From the NCBI GenBank assembly GCA_020161615.1, contig JAIUPD010000013.1:62001-126000 (forward strand): a stretch of 64,000 bases of DNA. Reading direction: 5' to 3'. Position 1 is the stretch's first letter; each line of letters opens with the position of its first letter. The DNA comes from Pseudomonadota bacterium. Lineage in GTDB: Bacteria; Pseudomonadota; Alphaproteobacteria; Rhodobacterales; Rhodobacteraceae. This document shows, piece by piece, positions 35,354-42,411 of the stretch. The notes beneath the pieces were generated by a model that saw only the letters and a list, made by a program, of their open reading frames with translations, was not told the origin of the DNA and searched no databases. A program made the translations under genes and the position numbers.

Positions 35354-36024
35354 GAGGGAACTCCTTCTAGGCGCGTGAGGGATTCCTCGAGCGCGGGATC
35401 GGTGAAATCGGCAAGGGTGAGGCGGGCGCCCGCAGCGCGAAGCCCGGCATCGTCCAGCGTCGAGCGCAGGCCGATGACGAAAGCCCCGGCCGAGACGGCG
35501 GAACGGATGCCCGAGGGGCTGTCCTCGAAGGCGATGCAGGCCTCGGGCGCGAGGCCCAGACGGGCCATGGCGGTCAGGTAAGGATCGGGAAAGGGCTTGC
35601 CCCGGGCGCAGGTCTCGCCGCTGATCACCACCGCGAAGCGATCCCGCAGGCCGATGGCGGCCAGCATCGCCTCGGCGTTGAGGGGATTGGCGTTGGTTAC
35701 CACCGCCAGTCCCAGCCCGGCGCGCTGGGCCCGGTTCAGCAGCGCAACCAGCCCCGGCGTCGGCGGGAAGGGGCGGGGCAGGCGGCGGCGGAACTCGGCT
35801 TCCTTGATGTCGGAAAGGCCATGCGGGTCTGTCTCGTCGGGCAGGAATTCGCGGAACACATCGCTGTTCAGCCGCCCCAGCACATGCCGGTCATAGAAGG
35901 CCTGGTCGATGGCGATCCCGCGGGCCGCCATCAGGTCGCGGTAGATGGCGAAATGGATCGGGTCGGTGTGCAGCATCGTGCCGTCCAGATCGAACAGCAG
36001 CGCGGCACGGGGGGAAGGGCTCAT
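35350..36024 (-). CDS. HAD-superfamily phosphatase (phosphoglycolate/phosphoglucomutase-like)
   Basis: 224 residues. Motif I is DLDGTMLHTD (D12 nucleophile, D14 acid), motif II VVTNANP near 118, motif III CARGKPFPDPY, and motif IV CIAFEDSPSGIRSA. An alpha-helical cap lies between motifs I and II (about 25-85), the class C1 layout of phosphoglycolate phosphatase and beta-phosphoglucomutase. Substrate not identifiable. The start at 36024 is the ATG in front of MSPSPRAALLFDLDG. It is translationally coupled to the MtgA-like gene downstream. The 141 bases between it and the MTHFR-like gene upstream hold no gene I can support. Confidence 0.88.
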   Translation of the reverse strand: MSPSPRAALLFDLDGTMLHTDPIHFAIYRDLMAARGIAIDQAFYDRHVLGRLNSDVFREFLPDETDPHGLSDIKEAEFRRRLPRPFPPTPGLVALLNRAQRAGLGLAVVTNANPLNAEAMLAAIGLRDRFAVVISGETCARGKPFPDPYLTAMARLGLAPEACIAFEDSPSGIRSAVSAGAFVIGLRSTLDDAGLRAAGARLTLADFTDPALEESLTRLEGVPS

Positions 36025-36165
36025 GCGCGTCCCCCCGGGGCCGGCCGGACCTTGCCCTGGTCGACCGCATCGCGACACGCCCGGGTCGGACGGGCGAGGA
36101 CGACAGCGCAACCGCCGCTGCCCCCGGCCTTCGACAGATCGTGTTCCGCGATGCGCCGCATGACC

Positions 36166-37074
36166 TCAGGCCGCCTGCGCCGGGCGCTGGCCGTGGCGCT
36201 GGGTCCACTCGGCATTGGTCTTGATTCCGCCGAGCGGGAAGAAATGCACCGATTCGATGCCGAAATCGGGATTGGCGGCCTTGTGCTCGGCCAGTTCGGT
36301 GACGAACTCGTCGGGCTCGTAGGGCAGCAGCAGCTTGGTCACATCCATGGCGCGTTTCTGCAGCACCTTGAGCGAGGGGCCGACGCCGCAGGCGATGGCG
36401 AATTTGATCAGCGTCTGCAGCTTGGCGGGTCCGGCAACACCAATATGCACCGGCAGGTCGATGCCATTGGCCTTGAGGTTGTTCACCCAGTCGATGACCG
36501 GCTTCGCCTCGAAACAGAATTGCGTGGCCATGGCCATCTTGGCATCGGTGCGCTCGGAGAACGCCTGTTTCCAGCGCGCGGCCTCCATCACCATCCGGTC
36601 CGAGCCATCGGGGTCGATGTCCTTGTTGCCCTCGGGGTGGCCCGCGACATGCAGCCGCTCGAACCCGTCGAAGGCGCCCGATTCCAGCAATTGCATGGAC
36701 GAGTGGAAATCGCCCTTCTGTTCCTGCGGGTTGCCGGCCAGAATGAGGCCCTGCTTCACGCCAGCCTCACCCTTGTAACGCGCGACCCAATCCGTCAGCA
36801 TTGCCTTGTCGGCGATGATCCGGGCCGGGAAATGCGGCATCGGCTCATAGCCCTCGGCGCGCAGGCGCCTGGCGGTGGCCACCATGTCCTCGATCGGCGT
36901 GCCGTCGATATGGGCGATATAGACCCGGGTGCCCTGGGGCAGGAGGGTGCGGAAATCCTCGATCTTCTCGGCGGTGCGGGGCATCACCTCGATGGAGAAC
37001 CCATCGAGGAACGCGGCGACCGCGGCCGAGCCGGTGCTGCCGGTCTTGTTGCGGGCGAAGGGGAAGAGGGCCAT
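36166..37074 (-). CDS. methylenetetrahydrofolate reductase family protein
   Basis: 302 residues from the ATG at 37074. It resembles the MTHFR TIM barrel: FSIEVMPRTAEKIEDF at the start, TRVYIAHIDGTPIEDMVATARRLRAEGYEPMPHFPAR, LLESGAFDGFERLHVAGHPEGNKDI, ATQFCFEAKPVIDWVNNL and VHIGVAGPAKLQTLIKFAIACGVG. It is more distant from E. coli MetF than housekeeping enzymes and belongs to the type found in betaine/choline-derived one-carbon clusters. It would interconvert 5-methyl- and 5,10-methylene-THF, taking the methyl that MtgA places on folate. It lies ten bases downstream of the 'virulence factor' gene. Confidence 0.9.
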   Translation of the reverse strand: MALFPFARNKTGSTGSAAVAAFLDGFSIEVMPRTAEKIEDFRTLLPQGTRVYIAHIDGTPIEDMVATARRLRAEGYEPMPHFPARIIADKAMLTDWVARYKGEAGVKQGLILAGNPQEQKGDFHSSMQLLESGAFDGFERLHVAGHPEGNKDIDPDGSDRMVMEAARWKQAFSERTDAKMAMATQFCFEAKPVIDWVNNLKANGIDLPVHIGVAGPAKLQTLIKFAIACGVGPSLKVLQKRAMDVTKLLLPYEPDEFVTELAEHKAANPDFGIESVHFFPLGGIKTNAEWTQRHGQRPAQAA

Positions 37075-37084
37075 GGAAATCTCC

Positions 37085-37414
37085 CTATGCGCGCCGGTCC
37101 CAACCGTCATTGGCGATCAGCGCCTTGATCCTGTCGGTGTCGTATTCCGCTTCCAGGCGCTGGGCCTCGGCGCGGGCGACCTGTTCCTGTTCGCCAGCGA
37201 CATCATAGGGGTCGGCTTTGCGCCATTCGGCAAGATAGGAATCCGTGTCCCGGGCGCCGATCTTCATGGCGCAACGGTCGATGGCCTGCTCGAAGCGTTC
37301 AGGCAATTGCACCTTGGCGCCGCGGCGGCCCTTGCCGACGATGACCTGGGCCGGGATGTCGCGCCAGAAGACGATGGTGACGGGGTGCGGGGTCGCGTCG
37401 GACAGGTCGGTCAT
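37085..37414 (-). CDS. 'virulence factor' domain protein of the one-carbon cluster
   Basis: 109 residues. Sequence features HPVTIVFWRDIPAQVIVGKGRRGAKVQLPERFEQAIDRCAMK and SYLAEWRKA match a small family labelled 'virulence factor' that is normally found next to MTHFR-like and MtgA-like genes; the name is historical and says little about the role. It may act as a subunit or chaperone of the methyl-transfer system. It heads the minus-strand operon 37414 to 34373 with GAGGAG near its ATG. Confidence 0.82.
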   Translation of the reverse strand: MTDLSDATPHPVTIVFWRDIPAQVIVGKGRRGAKVQLPERFEQAIDRCAMKIGARDTDSYLAEWRKADPYDVAGEQEQVARAEAQRLEAEYDTDRIKALIANDGWDRRA

Positions 37415-37560
37415 GGGGGCTCCTCGGGGCTGAACCCCTCATTCCTTGCCGCTATCCCGATCTGTCGCCGTGCCGTTTCCGACCGCGCCGCGCCAGGATG
37501 CGACGCGGCCTTGATAACAGGCGCCGCCGGGGCACGGCCAGCCGCCCGGACATGAAAAAT

Positions 37561-37579
37561 CCTCACCAACATGGTGAGG
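37561..37579 (-). terminator. second, distal hairpin of a tandem terminator
   Basis: Minus strand: CCTCACC, loop ATGTT, GGTGAGG, then ATTTTTC. It stands seven bases beyond the first terminator (37586-37616) and gives a tandem stop for the Omp25-like gene at 37638. Confidence 0.7.
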
Positions 37580-37585
37580 CGCAAC

Positions 37586-37616
37586 GAAAAACCCGCCCCG
37601 ATGAGGGGGCGGGTTT
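37586..37616 (-). terminator. intrinsic terminator of Omp25-like gene 1
   Basis: Minus strand arms AAACCCGCCCC (37606-37616) and GGGGCGGGTTT (37589-37599) with a six-base loop, followed by a T run (37586-37591). It is 22 bases behind the stop at 37638. Confidence 0.9.
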
Positions 37617-37637
37617 CAGAGGTTGCGAGGGACCGGA

Positions 37638-38285
37638 TCAGAAGCGACGGATGACCGAGAGGCGCAGGATCGAGGTGTCGCCGTTGGTCGCAACGCCGCC
37701 GATGGGCTCGTCGCCGTAGAAGTAATGCTCCAGATCGCCGCGCATGGTCCAGGCGCCGCTGCCGAGGGCCTGCTCGTAACCGACGCCCAGCATCGGACCC
37801 GAATAGACGGCCGAACCGCCGCCCAGAGTGCCGGCAACAGCGCGCTCGTCACGACCGTAACCCACGGTCATGAACATCAGCGAGCGGTCCATGGCATAGC
37901 CGACGCGGCCGCGGATCGAGGCCTGGTTTTCGACGATGCTGTCGCAGACATTGCCCGGCACGCCGCAGTTGTTCGAGCCTTCCCGGTTCGAGAAGTCGGC
38001 GACGACTTCGCCACCGAAGACGAGGTTGCCGCTCTGCCAGTTGTAACCGGCGATCCCGCTCAGGCCCCAGCCGTCCGCATCGGGGTAGGACGGGATGGCG
38101 CCGTTCGTGTCGAACTGCATGCGGCCATAGGTAACCCCCAGACCGGCATAGGCACCGCTCCAGTCATAGGCCGATGCGGTCGGCACGGTGACCGGCGGCA
38201 CATAGGGCGGCGGGGCGACGGGACCCGAGGCAAGGGCGCTGGTCGCGGCGAAGCCAAGGGCGGCGGCGGCGAGAATGGTTTTCAT
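37638..38285 (-). CDS. outer-membrane beta-barrel protein, Omp25/porin-like 1
   Basis: 215 residues with a signal peptide (1-19, ATSALA) and an eight-strand barrel pattern ending in phenylalanine (LRLSVIRRF), the usual signal for outer membrane insertion. YDWSGAYAGLGVTYG near residue 39, GLSGIAGYNWQSGNLVFGGEV and RGRVGYAMDRSLMFMTVGYG are typical of the Omp25/Omp31 family. Two cysteines (near 108 and 114) may form a loop disulfide. The ATG follows GGAGAC. A clear tandem terminator follows. A paralogue lies upstream at 38507, with 221 bases between that hold the promoter. Confidence 0.92.
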   Translation of the reverse strand: MKTILAAAALGFAATSALASGPVAPPPYVPPVTVPTASAYDWSGAYAGLGVTYGRMQFDTNGAIPSYPDADGWGLSGIAGYNWQSGNLVFGGEVVADFSNREGSNNCGVPGNVCDSIVENQASIRGRVGYAMDRSLMFMTVGYGRDERAVAGTLGGGSAVYSGPMLGVGYEQALGSGAWTMRGDLEHYFYGDEPIGGVATNGDTSILRLSVIRRF

Positions 38286-38506
38286 TGTGGTCTCCACGAA
38301 GTCGTTTCCACTGTTTGTCCCGACTTGAGCCGGGATGCTGCTTGTCAACGTCCGAGACCGCGAAAGGTTCCGCCGGAACCTCGGACATTTCCCTGACGAG
38401 CGCCTGTTCGCTTGGGCACGCTCGATCAAGAAACGGGTACGGACAGGAAAAGTTTCACCCGCCCTCGGCGTCGAGGGATGCATCGGGGCTGTCCTCACGG
38501 GGGTAC

Positions 38507-39208
38507 TCAGAACCGGAAATTCGCCCCCAGGCGGATCCGGCCATAGGATACATCGGTAAAGCAATCGGTCCCGCAACTGGCGGGAATTTCGAGCCGGCCG
38601 AGGTCGGTGAACAGGTATTCAGCGCTGAGCGAGAACGAGTCGGTCACCGCATGTTCGACACCCAGACCCGCTGTCCAGCCGTTCAGGCGGTCCGCGCCAA
38701 GGGTGGCACCCCCGACGAAATTGGCCCGTGCCTCGGCAGTGGCGAGGCCGGCGGTGGCGTAGAACAGCGTCCGGTCCATGGCCCAGCCGACGCGGCCGCG
38801 CAGCGCCATCGCGTTCTCGACATAGGTTTCGCAGCTGCCGCCCGGGCAGCCGAAGCCCAGACTCTGCGGCGAACTCGCCATGATCTCGCCGCCGGTGTAA
38901 TCCAGCGCCCCGCCGTAGACGAGGGCGCCGCTCTGCACGTCATAGCCGCCGGTCAGGCCCCAGGTGGTGCCTTCCCAACTGCCGGGCGTCGATTCGGCGC
39001 CGACGCCCCGCTCGGCCCAGTTGTTGTCGCCCAAGGGCGTGCCCAGTCGGATGCCGGCATAGCCGCCAGTCCAGTTGTAAGTGCTGTAGGGCGCGATCAC
39101 GCTGCCCGTCGGAATATTGCCCTGAGGCGCGACAGGCCCCGTGGCAAGGGCCGCCGAACCGGTCAGGGCGAGCGCCGCGGCAAGCGCGGCAATGCCAGAT
39201 CTGTTCAT
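38507..39208 (-). CDS. outer-membrane beta-barrel protein, Omp25/porin-like 2
   Basis: 233 residues, signal peptide (1-22, AALA), then TYNWTGGYAGIRLG and repeating strand signatures GLTGGYDVQSGALVYGGALDYTGGEI and LRGRVGWAMDRTLFYATAGLATAEAR, ending in GANFRF. It has the same length, order and loop cysteines (C near 118/123 and near 212/216) as the gene at 37638, so the pair arose by tandem duplication followed by divergence. It is divergent from ppx with a 267-base gap that contains a strong hairpin. Confidence 0.92.
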   Translation of the reverse strand: MNRSGIAALAAALALTGSAALATGPVAPQGNIPTGSVIAPYSTYNWTGGYAGIRLGTPLGDNNWAERGVGAESTPGSWEGTTWGLTGGYDVQSGALVYGGALDYTGGEIMASSPQSLGFGCPGGSCETYVENAMALRGRVGWAMDRTLFYATAGLATAEARANFVGGATLGADRLNGWTAGLGVEHAVTDSFSLSAEYLFTDLGRLEIPASCGTDCFTDVSYGRIRLGANFRF

Positions 39209-39385
39209 CGTCGTCTCCAGTCTTCGGGCCTGTTGCGCCCGCTCCGCAAGGGGGCCGAAGGGGCCGCCATCGTGGTCTGCCTCTATTTTGGGCTTCCGGT
39301 GGGGAGGTTCAATTCACAAGCGCGCGCTTTTTTCGCGACCGCAGCAAGACCGGCGGATTTCCGCGAGGTCTGTCCCGCGTCCGTC

Positions 39386-39415
39386 CGTTCCGTCCGGTGC
39401 GCGCCGGACGGAACG
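39386..39415. promoter_or_regulatory. perfect 12-bp inverted repeat in the omp2/ppx divergent region
   Basis: Arms CGTTCCGTCCGG (39386-39397) and CCGGACGGAACG (39404-39415) with a six-base spacer. No T-tract follows on either strand. The site lies 178 bases ahead of the Omp25-like gene 2 start and 61 ahead of ppx, so an operator or an mRNA leader hairpin for ppx are both possible. Confidence 0.6.
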
Positions 39416-39475
39416 CGCTTGCGCGGGAAGCGGGTGATCTTTAGGGTAAAGGCCAACACGAAATGGAGGGCGGCC

Positions 39476-40633
39476 ATGACGCCCGAGCGTCCCGCTGGCG
39501 CGGCGGCGCATCCCTTTCCGAAATCGTCGAGGCCACCCAAGCGGGGTCGGACTCCGGCCGGAAAAGAGCCCAAGCGCCAGTCAGGTCCCGAGGACGGGGG
39601 GCTTTATGCTGCCCTCGATCTGGGGACGAATTCCTGTCGCATGCTGATTGCGCGTCCGAACGGCGCGCAATTCGAAGTCATTGACAGTTTCTCCCGCGCC
39701 GTTGAGCTGGGGACCGGGCTGGAAAGCACCGGCCGGCTGGGCCATGTGCCGATGGCGCGCACCGTGCAGGCGCTCAGGATCTGCCGCCGCAAGCTGGACG
39801 ATCACGCGGTGATCCGCATGCGGCTGGTGGCGACCGAGGCCTGCCGCCGCGCCCGCAATTCGGCCGAGTTCATCCGCAAGATCCAGCGCGAGACCGGCCT
39901 CAGGCTGGAAATCATCCCGGCCGAGGAAGAGGCGCGGCTCGCTATGATCTCCTGCGCGCCGCTGGTCGCGCCCGAGACCGAGCAATTGCTGGTGATCGAC
40001 ATCGGCGGGGGATCCACGGAACTCGTCTGGATCGACCTCGCCGCCGTTACGCCCGAGGAACGGCGCCGCGCCATCCTGGCCGTCAAGCTGGGGCTGCGCA
40101 GCCAGACCCAGGCGCCGGTGCTGCCGGGGCAGGCGCGGGTGGTGGACTGGATCAGCGTGCCGCTGGGCGTCGCCACGCTGCGCGAGCAATTCAACGATGT
40201 CGAGGATGACGCCGCCCGTTTCGCGCTGATGTCCTGGCATTTCGAGGAACAGCTCCACGATTTCTCTCCCTACCAGAACCCGGCACCCCGCGACGGGTTC
40301 CAGATCATCGGCACCTCGGGCACCGTGACCACGGTCGCGGCCTCGTATCTCGGGCTCAAGCGCTATGACCGCAACAAGGTCGACGGGCTGACCATGACCT
40401 CGGCCCAGATCGACAAGGTGATCCGCGATTACCTGGCGCTGGGGCCCGAGGGGCGGCGCACCGATCCCCGCATCGGGCGCGAGCGGCACGGCCTGATCAT
40501 GTCGGGTGCGGCGATCCTGCAAGCCCTGATGCGGGTCTGGCCGACGGACGTGATGTCGGTGGCCGACCGCGGGTTGCGCGAGGGGCTGCTCTATGCGCAG
40601 ATGACCCATGACGGCGTACTGGCCGGATTGTAA
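39476..40633 (+). CDS. Ppx/GppA exopolyphosphatase-guanosine pentaphosphatase family
   Basis: 385 residues. After a basic, disordered N-terminus (about 1-40) the ASKHA fold shows phosphate-1 motif YAALDLGTNSCRMLIA (43-58), LRMVATEACRRARN (about 118) and phosphate-2 VIDIGGGSTELVW near 180, followed by GTSGTVTTVAASYLGL. It hydrolyses polyphosphate or pppGpp; single-domain short members such as this often act in stringent response. ATG chosen behind GGAGGGC. It is followed 24 bases later by rlmE, a common order in Rhodobacteraceae. Confidence 0.92.
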   Translation: MTPERPAGAAAHPFPKSSRPPKRGRTPAGKEPKRQSGPEDGGLYAALDLGTNSCRMLIARPNGAQFEVIDSFSRAVELGTGLESTGRLGHVPMARTVQALRICRRKLDDHAVIRMRLVATEACRRARNSAEFIRKIQRETGLRLEIIPAEEEARLAMISCAPLVAPETEQLLVIDIGGGSTELVWIDLAAVTPEERRRAILAVKLGLRSQTQAPVLPGQARVVDWISVPLGVATLREQFNDVEDDAARFALMSWHFEEQLHDFSPYQNPAPRDGFQIIGTSGTVTTVAASYLGLKRYDRNKVDGLTMTSAQIDKVIRDYLALGPEGRRTDPRIGRERHGLIMSGAAILQALMRVWPTDVMSVADRGLREGLLYAQMTHDGVLAGL

Positions 40634-40657
40634 CGGGCTTCTCTGAAAGGTTTCAAC

Positions 40658-41407
40658 ATGGCGAACGAGGGCGGCAAGAACACCTCGGGCCGCGGTCAGC
40701 GCGAGCTCAAGGTCAAGGTCAAGACGGCCAAGGGGCGGAAACTCTCGTCCACGCGCTGGCTGGAGCGGCAGCTCAACGACCCCTATGTCGCCCGCGCGCG
40801 GCGCGAGGGGTTCCGGGGCCGCGCGGCCTTCAAGATCGTGGAACTGGACGACAAGTTCCGCTTCCTGGTGCCGGGCGCGCGGGTGGTGGACCTGGGCTGC
40901 GCGCCGGGCGGCTGGTTGCAGGTGGCGGTGGACCGGGTGAATGCGCTGGGCGCGAAATCCGGCAAGCGCCAGGGCACGGTTCTGGGCGTCGACCTGCAAG
41001 AGGTGGAGCCGCTGGTCGGGGCCGAGGCCTATGTCCTCGATTTCATGGCCGATGGCGCCGACGATCAGGTGAAGGCCTGGCTGGGCGGCCAGGCGGATGT
41101 GGTCATGTCGGACATGGCAGCCGCCTCGTCCGGCCACAAGCAGACCGATCACCTGAGGATCATGGCGCTCTGCGAACACGCGGCCTGGTTTGCTTTCGAC
41201 GTATTGGCGCCGGGGGGAACCTTCGTCGCCAAGGTGCTGGCGGGCGGCGCGGAGGGCGAGTTGCAGGGCCTGCTGAAGCAGCGCTTCACCAAGGTCCACA
41301 ACGTGAAACCGCCAGCCAGCCGCTCGGATTCCTCGGAGAAATACGTGGTCGCCCTGGGCTATCGCGGCGCGCCCGAGGAACGGGCCACGGACGAGGACGA
41401 CGCGTAA
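40658..41407 (+). CDS. rlmE: 23S rRNA 2'-O-methyltransferase RlmE (FtsJ)
   Basis: 249 residues. It methylates U2552 of 23S rRNA. The SAM-binding motif is [16 protein letters not shown] (about 76-91); the K-D-K-E catalytic set is visible as K59 (AAFKIVELD), the aspartate in VMSDMAA, K in FVAKVLAGG and E in [18 protein letters not shown] lysine/arginine-rich N-terminus (about 1-35) and acidic tail are usual in alphaproteobacteria. It follows ppx by 24 bases and converges with the LysR gene three bases from its stop. Confidence 0.96.
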   Translation: MANEGGKNTSGRGQRELKVKVKTAKGRKLSSTRWLERQLNDPYVARARREGFRGRAAFKIVELDDKFRFLVPGARVVDLGCAPGGWLQVAVDRVNALGAKSGKRQGTVLGVDLQEVEPLVGAEAYVLDFMADGADDQVKAWLGGQADVVMSDMAAASSGHKQTDHLRIMALCEHAAWFAFDVLAPGGTFVAKVLAGGAEGELQGLLKQRFTKVHNVKPPASRSDSSEKYVVALGYRGAPEERATDEDDA

Positions 41408-41410
41408 CCG

Positions 41411-42307
41411 CTACCCCGCCAGCTGCCTCAGCGCCGCCAGCAGCAGGTCGGCGCTGGGCGGCAACAGGCCCCGGCGGCGGCGATAGATCTTGAAGCTGCG
41501 CCGCCAGTCGAGGTGCGGCACCCTCAGCGCCACAACCTGCCCCTGCGCCAGATCGCCCAGCAGCACCGGCTCGGGCATCCAGCAGGCCAGATCCCCCGCC
41601 AGCACCGCCGCCCGGATTACCGCTGTCGAGCGTGATTGCAGCACCGGCAGGCCCGGTTCGATCCGCTGATCGTGAAAGCGCCGCATCCATTCGCGGGTGA
41701 TGGGCGTGGCCTGCGGCGGCATGGCCCAGTCGAGGCGCGCGGCCTCGGCCAGCGTCAGCGCACGCCCGGCCGCCGGATGCCCGGCGCGGACATAGACCCG
41801 CACCTCGTCGTGAAAACTCTCTTCCGCCGCCAGCCGGATCTCGTCATCCAGGGCTGAATCCGGCAGCACGGCCAGATCCACGGCGCCGGTTTTCAACCCC
41901 TCGACCAGCCGATCCTCCAATTCCTCGGTGACGCTGAAGGCGACCTCGGGGTGGCTTTCGCGCAGCAGCGTTAGCGCCTCGACCAGAAGCCCGCCCGCGA
42001 CCGAGCCGACGCCACCGATCCTGACCAACCCGCGCCCGGCGCCGCGCATCTGGCGGATCAGCTCCTCGGCCTGGCCGGATTCCGAGACCATGAGTTCCGC
42101 ATAGGGCAACAGCGCCGCGCCATAGGGCGTGGGCTCCACCCCCCGCGTCGTGCGCTCGAAGAGGGGCGCGTCGAGTTGCGCCTCCAGCCGGTTCAGCGCC
42201 CGTGTCACGGCGGGTTGCGCCATGTTCAGCGCCTTCGCCGCCCGGCCGATGGAGCGGCTTTGCGCGCAGGCAAGCAGGATACGGGCGTCGCGAACATCGA
42301 AAGTCAT
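41411..42307 (-). CDS. LysR-family regulator of the adjacent decarboxylase-dehydrogenase gene
   Basis: 298 residues from the ATG at 42307. HTH at about 4-62 (DARILLACAQSRSIGRAAKALNMAQPAVTRALNRLEAQL), effector domain about 88-295. It is divergent from the fused enzyme gene, the usual arrangement of LysR and its target. Its ATG lies inside the left arm of a 12-bp inverted repeat (42297-42308), so autoregulation is likely. The ligand may be an aromatic 2-oxoacid or the product of the fused enzyme. Confidence 0.93.
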   Translation of the reverse strand: MTFDVRDARILLACAQSRSIGRAAKALNMAQPAVTRALNRLEAQLDAPLFERTTRGVEPTPYGAALLPYAELMVSESGQAEELIRQMRGAGRGLVRIGGVGSVAGGLLVEALTLLRESHPEVAFSVTEELEDRLVEGLKTGAVDLAVLPDSALDDEIRLAAEESFHDEVRVYVRAGHPAAGRALTLAEAARLDWAMPPQATPITREWMRRFHDQRIEPGLPVLQSRSTAVIRAAVLAGDLACWMPEPVLLGDLAQGQVVALRVPHLDWRRSFKIYRRRRGLLPPSADLLLAALRQLAG

Positions 42308-42329
42308 AACCAACAAGTATGACTTTCGA
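42297..42329. promoter_or_regulatory. LysR operator: 12-bp perfect inverted repeat with mirrored start codons
   Basis: Arms TCGAAAGTCATA (42297-42308) and TATGACTTTCGA (42318-42329) with nine bases between. The left arm holds the LysR start codon on the minus strand; the right arm contains ATGACTTTCGA on the plus strand, so both strands begin M-T-F. The plus-strand ATG has no Shine-Dalgarno site and is not taken as the enzyme start. Position suits LysR autorepression and control of the fused gene. Confidence 0.75.
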
Positions 42330-42411
42330 ACAAACATGGCAATTCTTTCGCAGGGGCGAATCGTGCCAGATTGACCTTTCCGCGGTTCCCGGATCCGCGA
42401 GGGAGGCTTTG

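Noticed and set aside
36025-36165. Short minus-strand frame of about 45-64 codons between the HAD and MTHFR-like genes
   Set aside because: No hydrophobic segment, motif or ribosome-binding site; composition fits random GC-rich sequence. A missing corrinoid protein would be far longer.
42319-42411. Upstream ATG start for the fused decarboxylase (31 extra residues)
   Set aside because: No Shine-Dalgarno site, the extension does not resemble the start of MdlC-type enzymes, and it lies in the inverted repeat; the ATG at 42412 follows GGGAGG.
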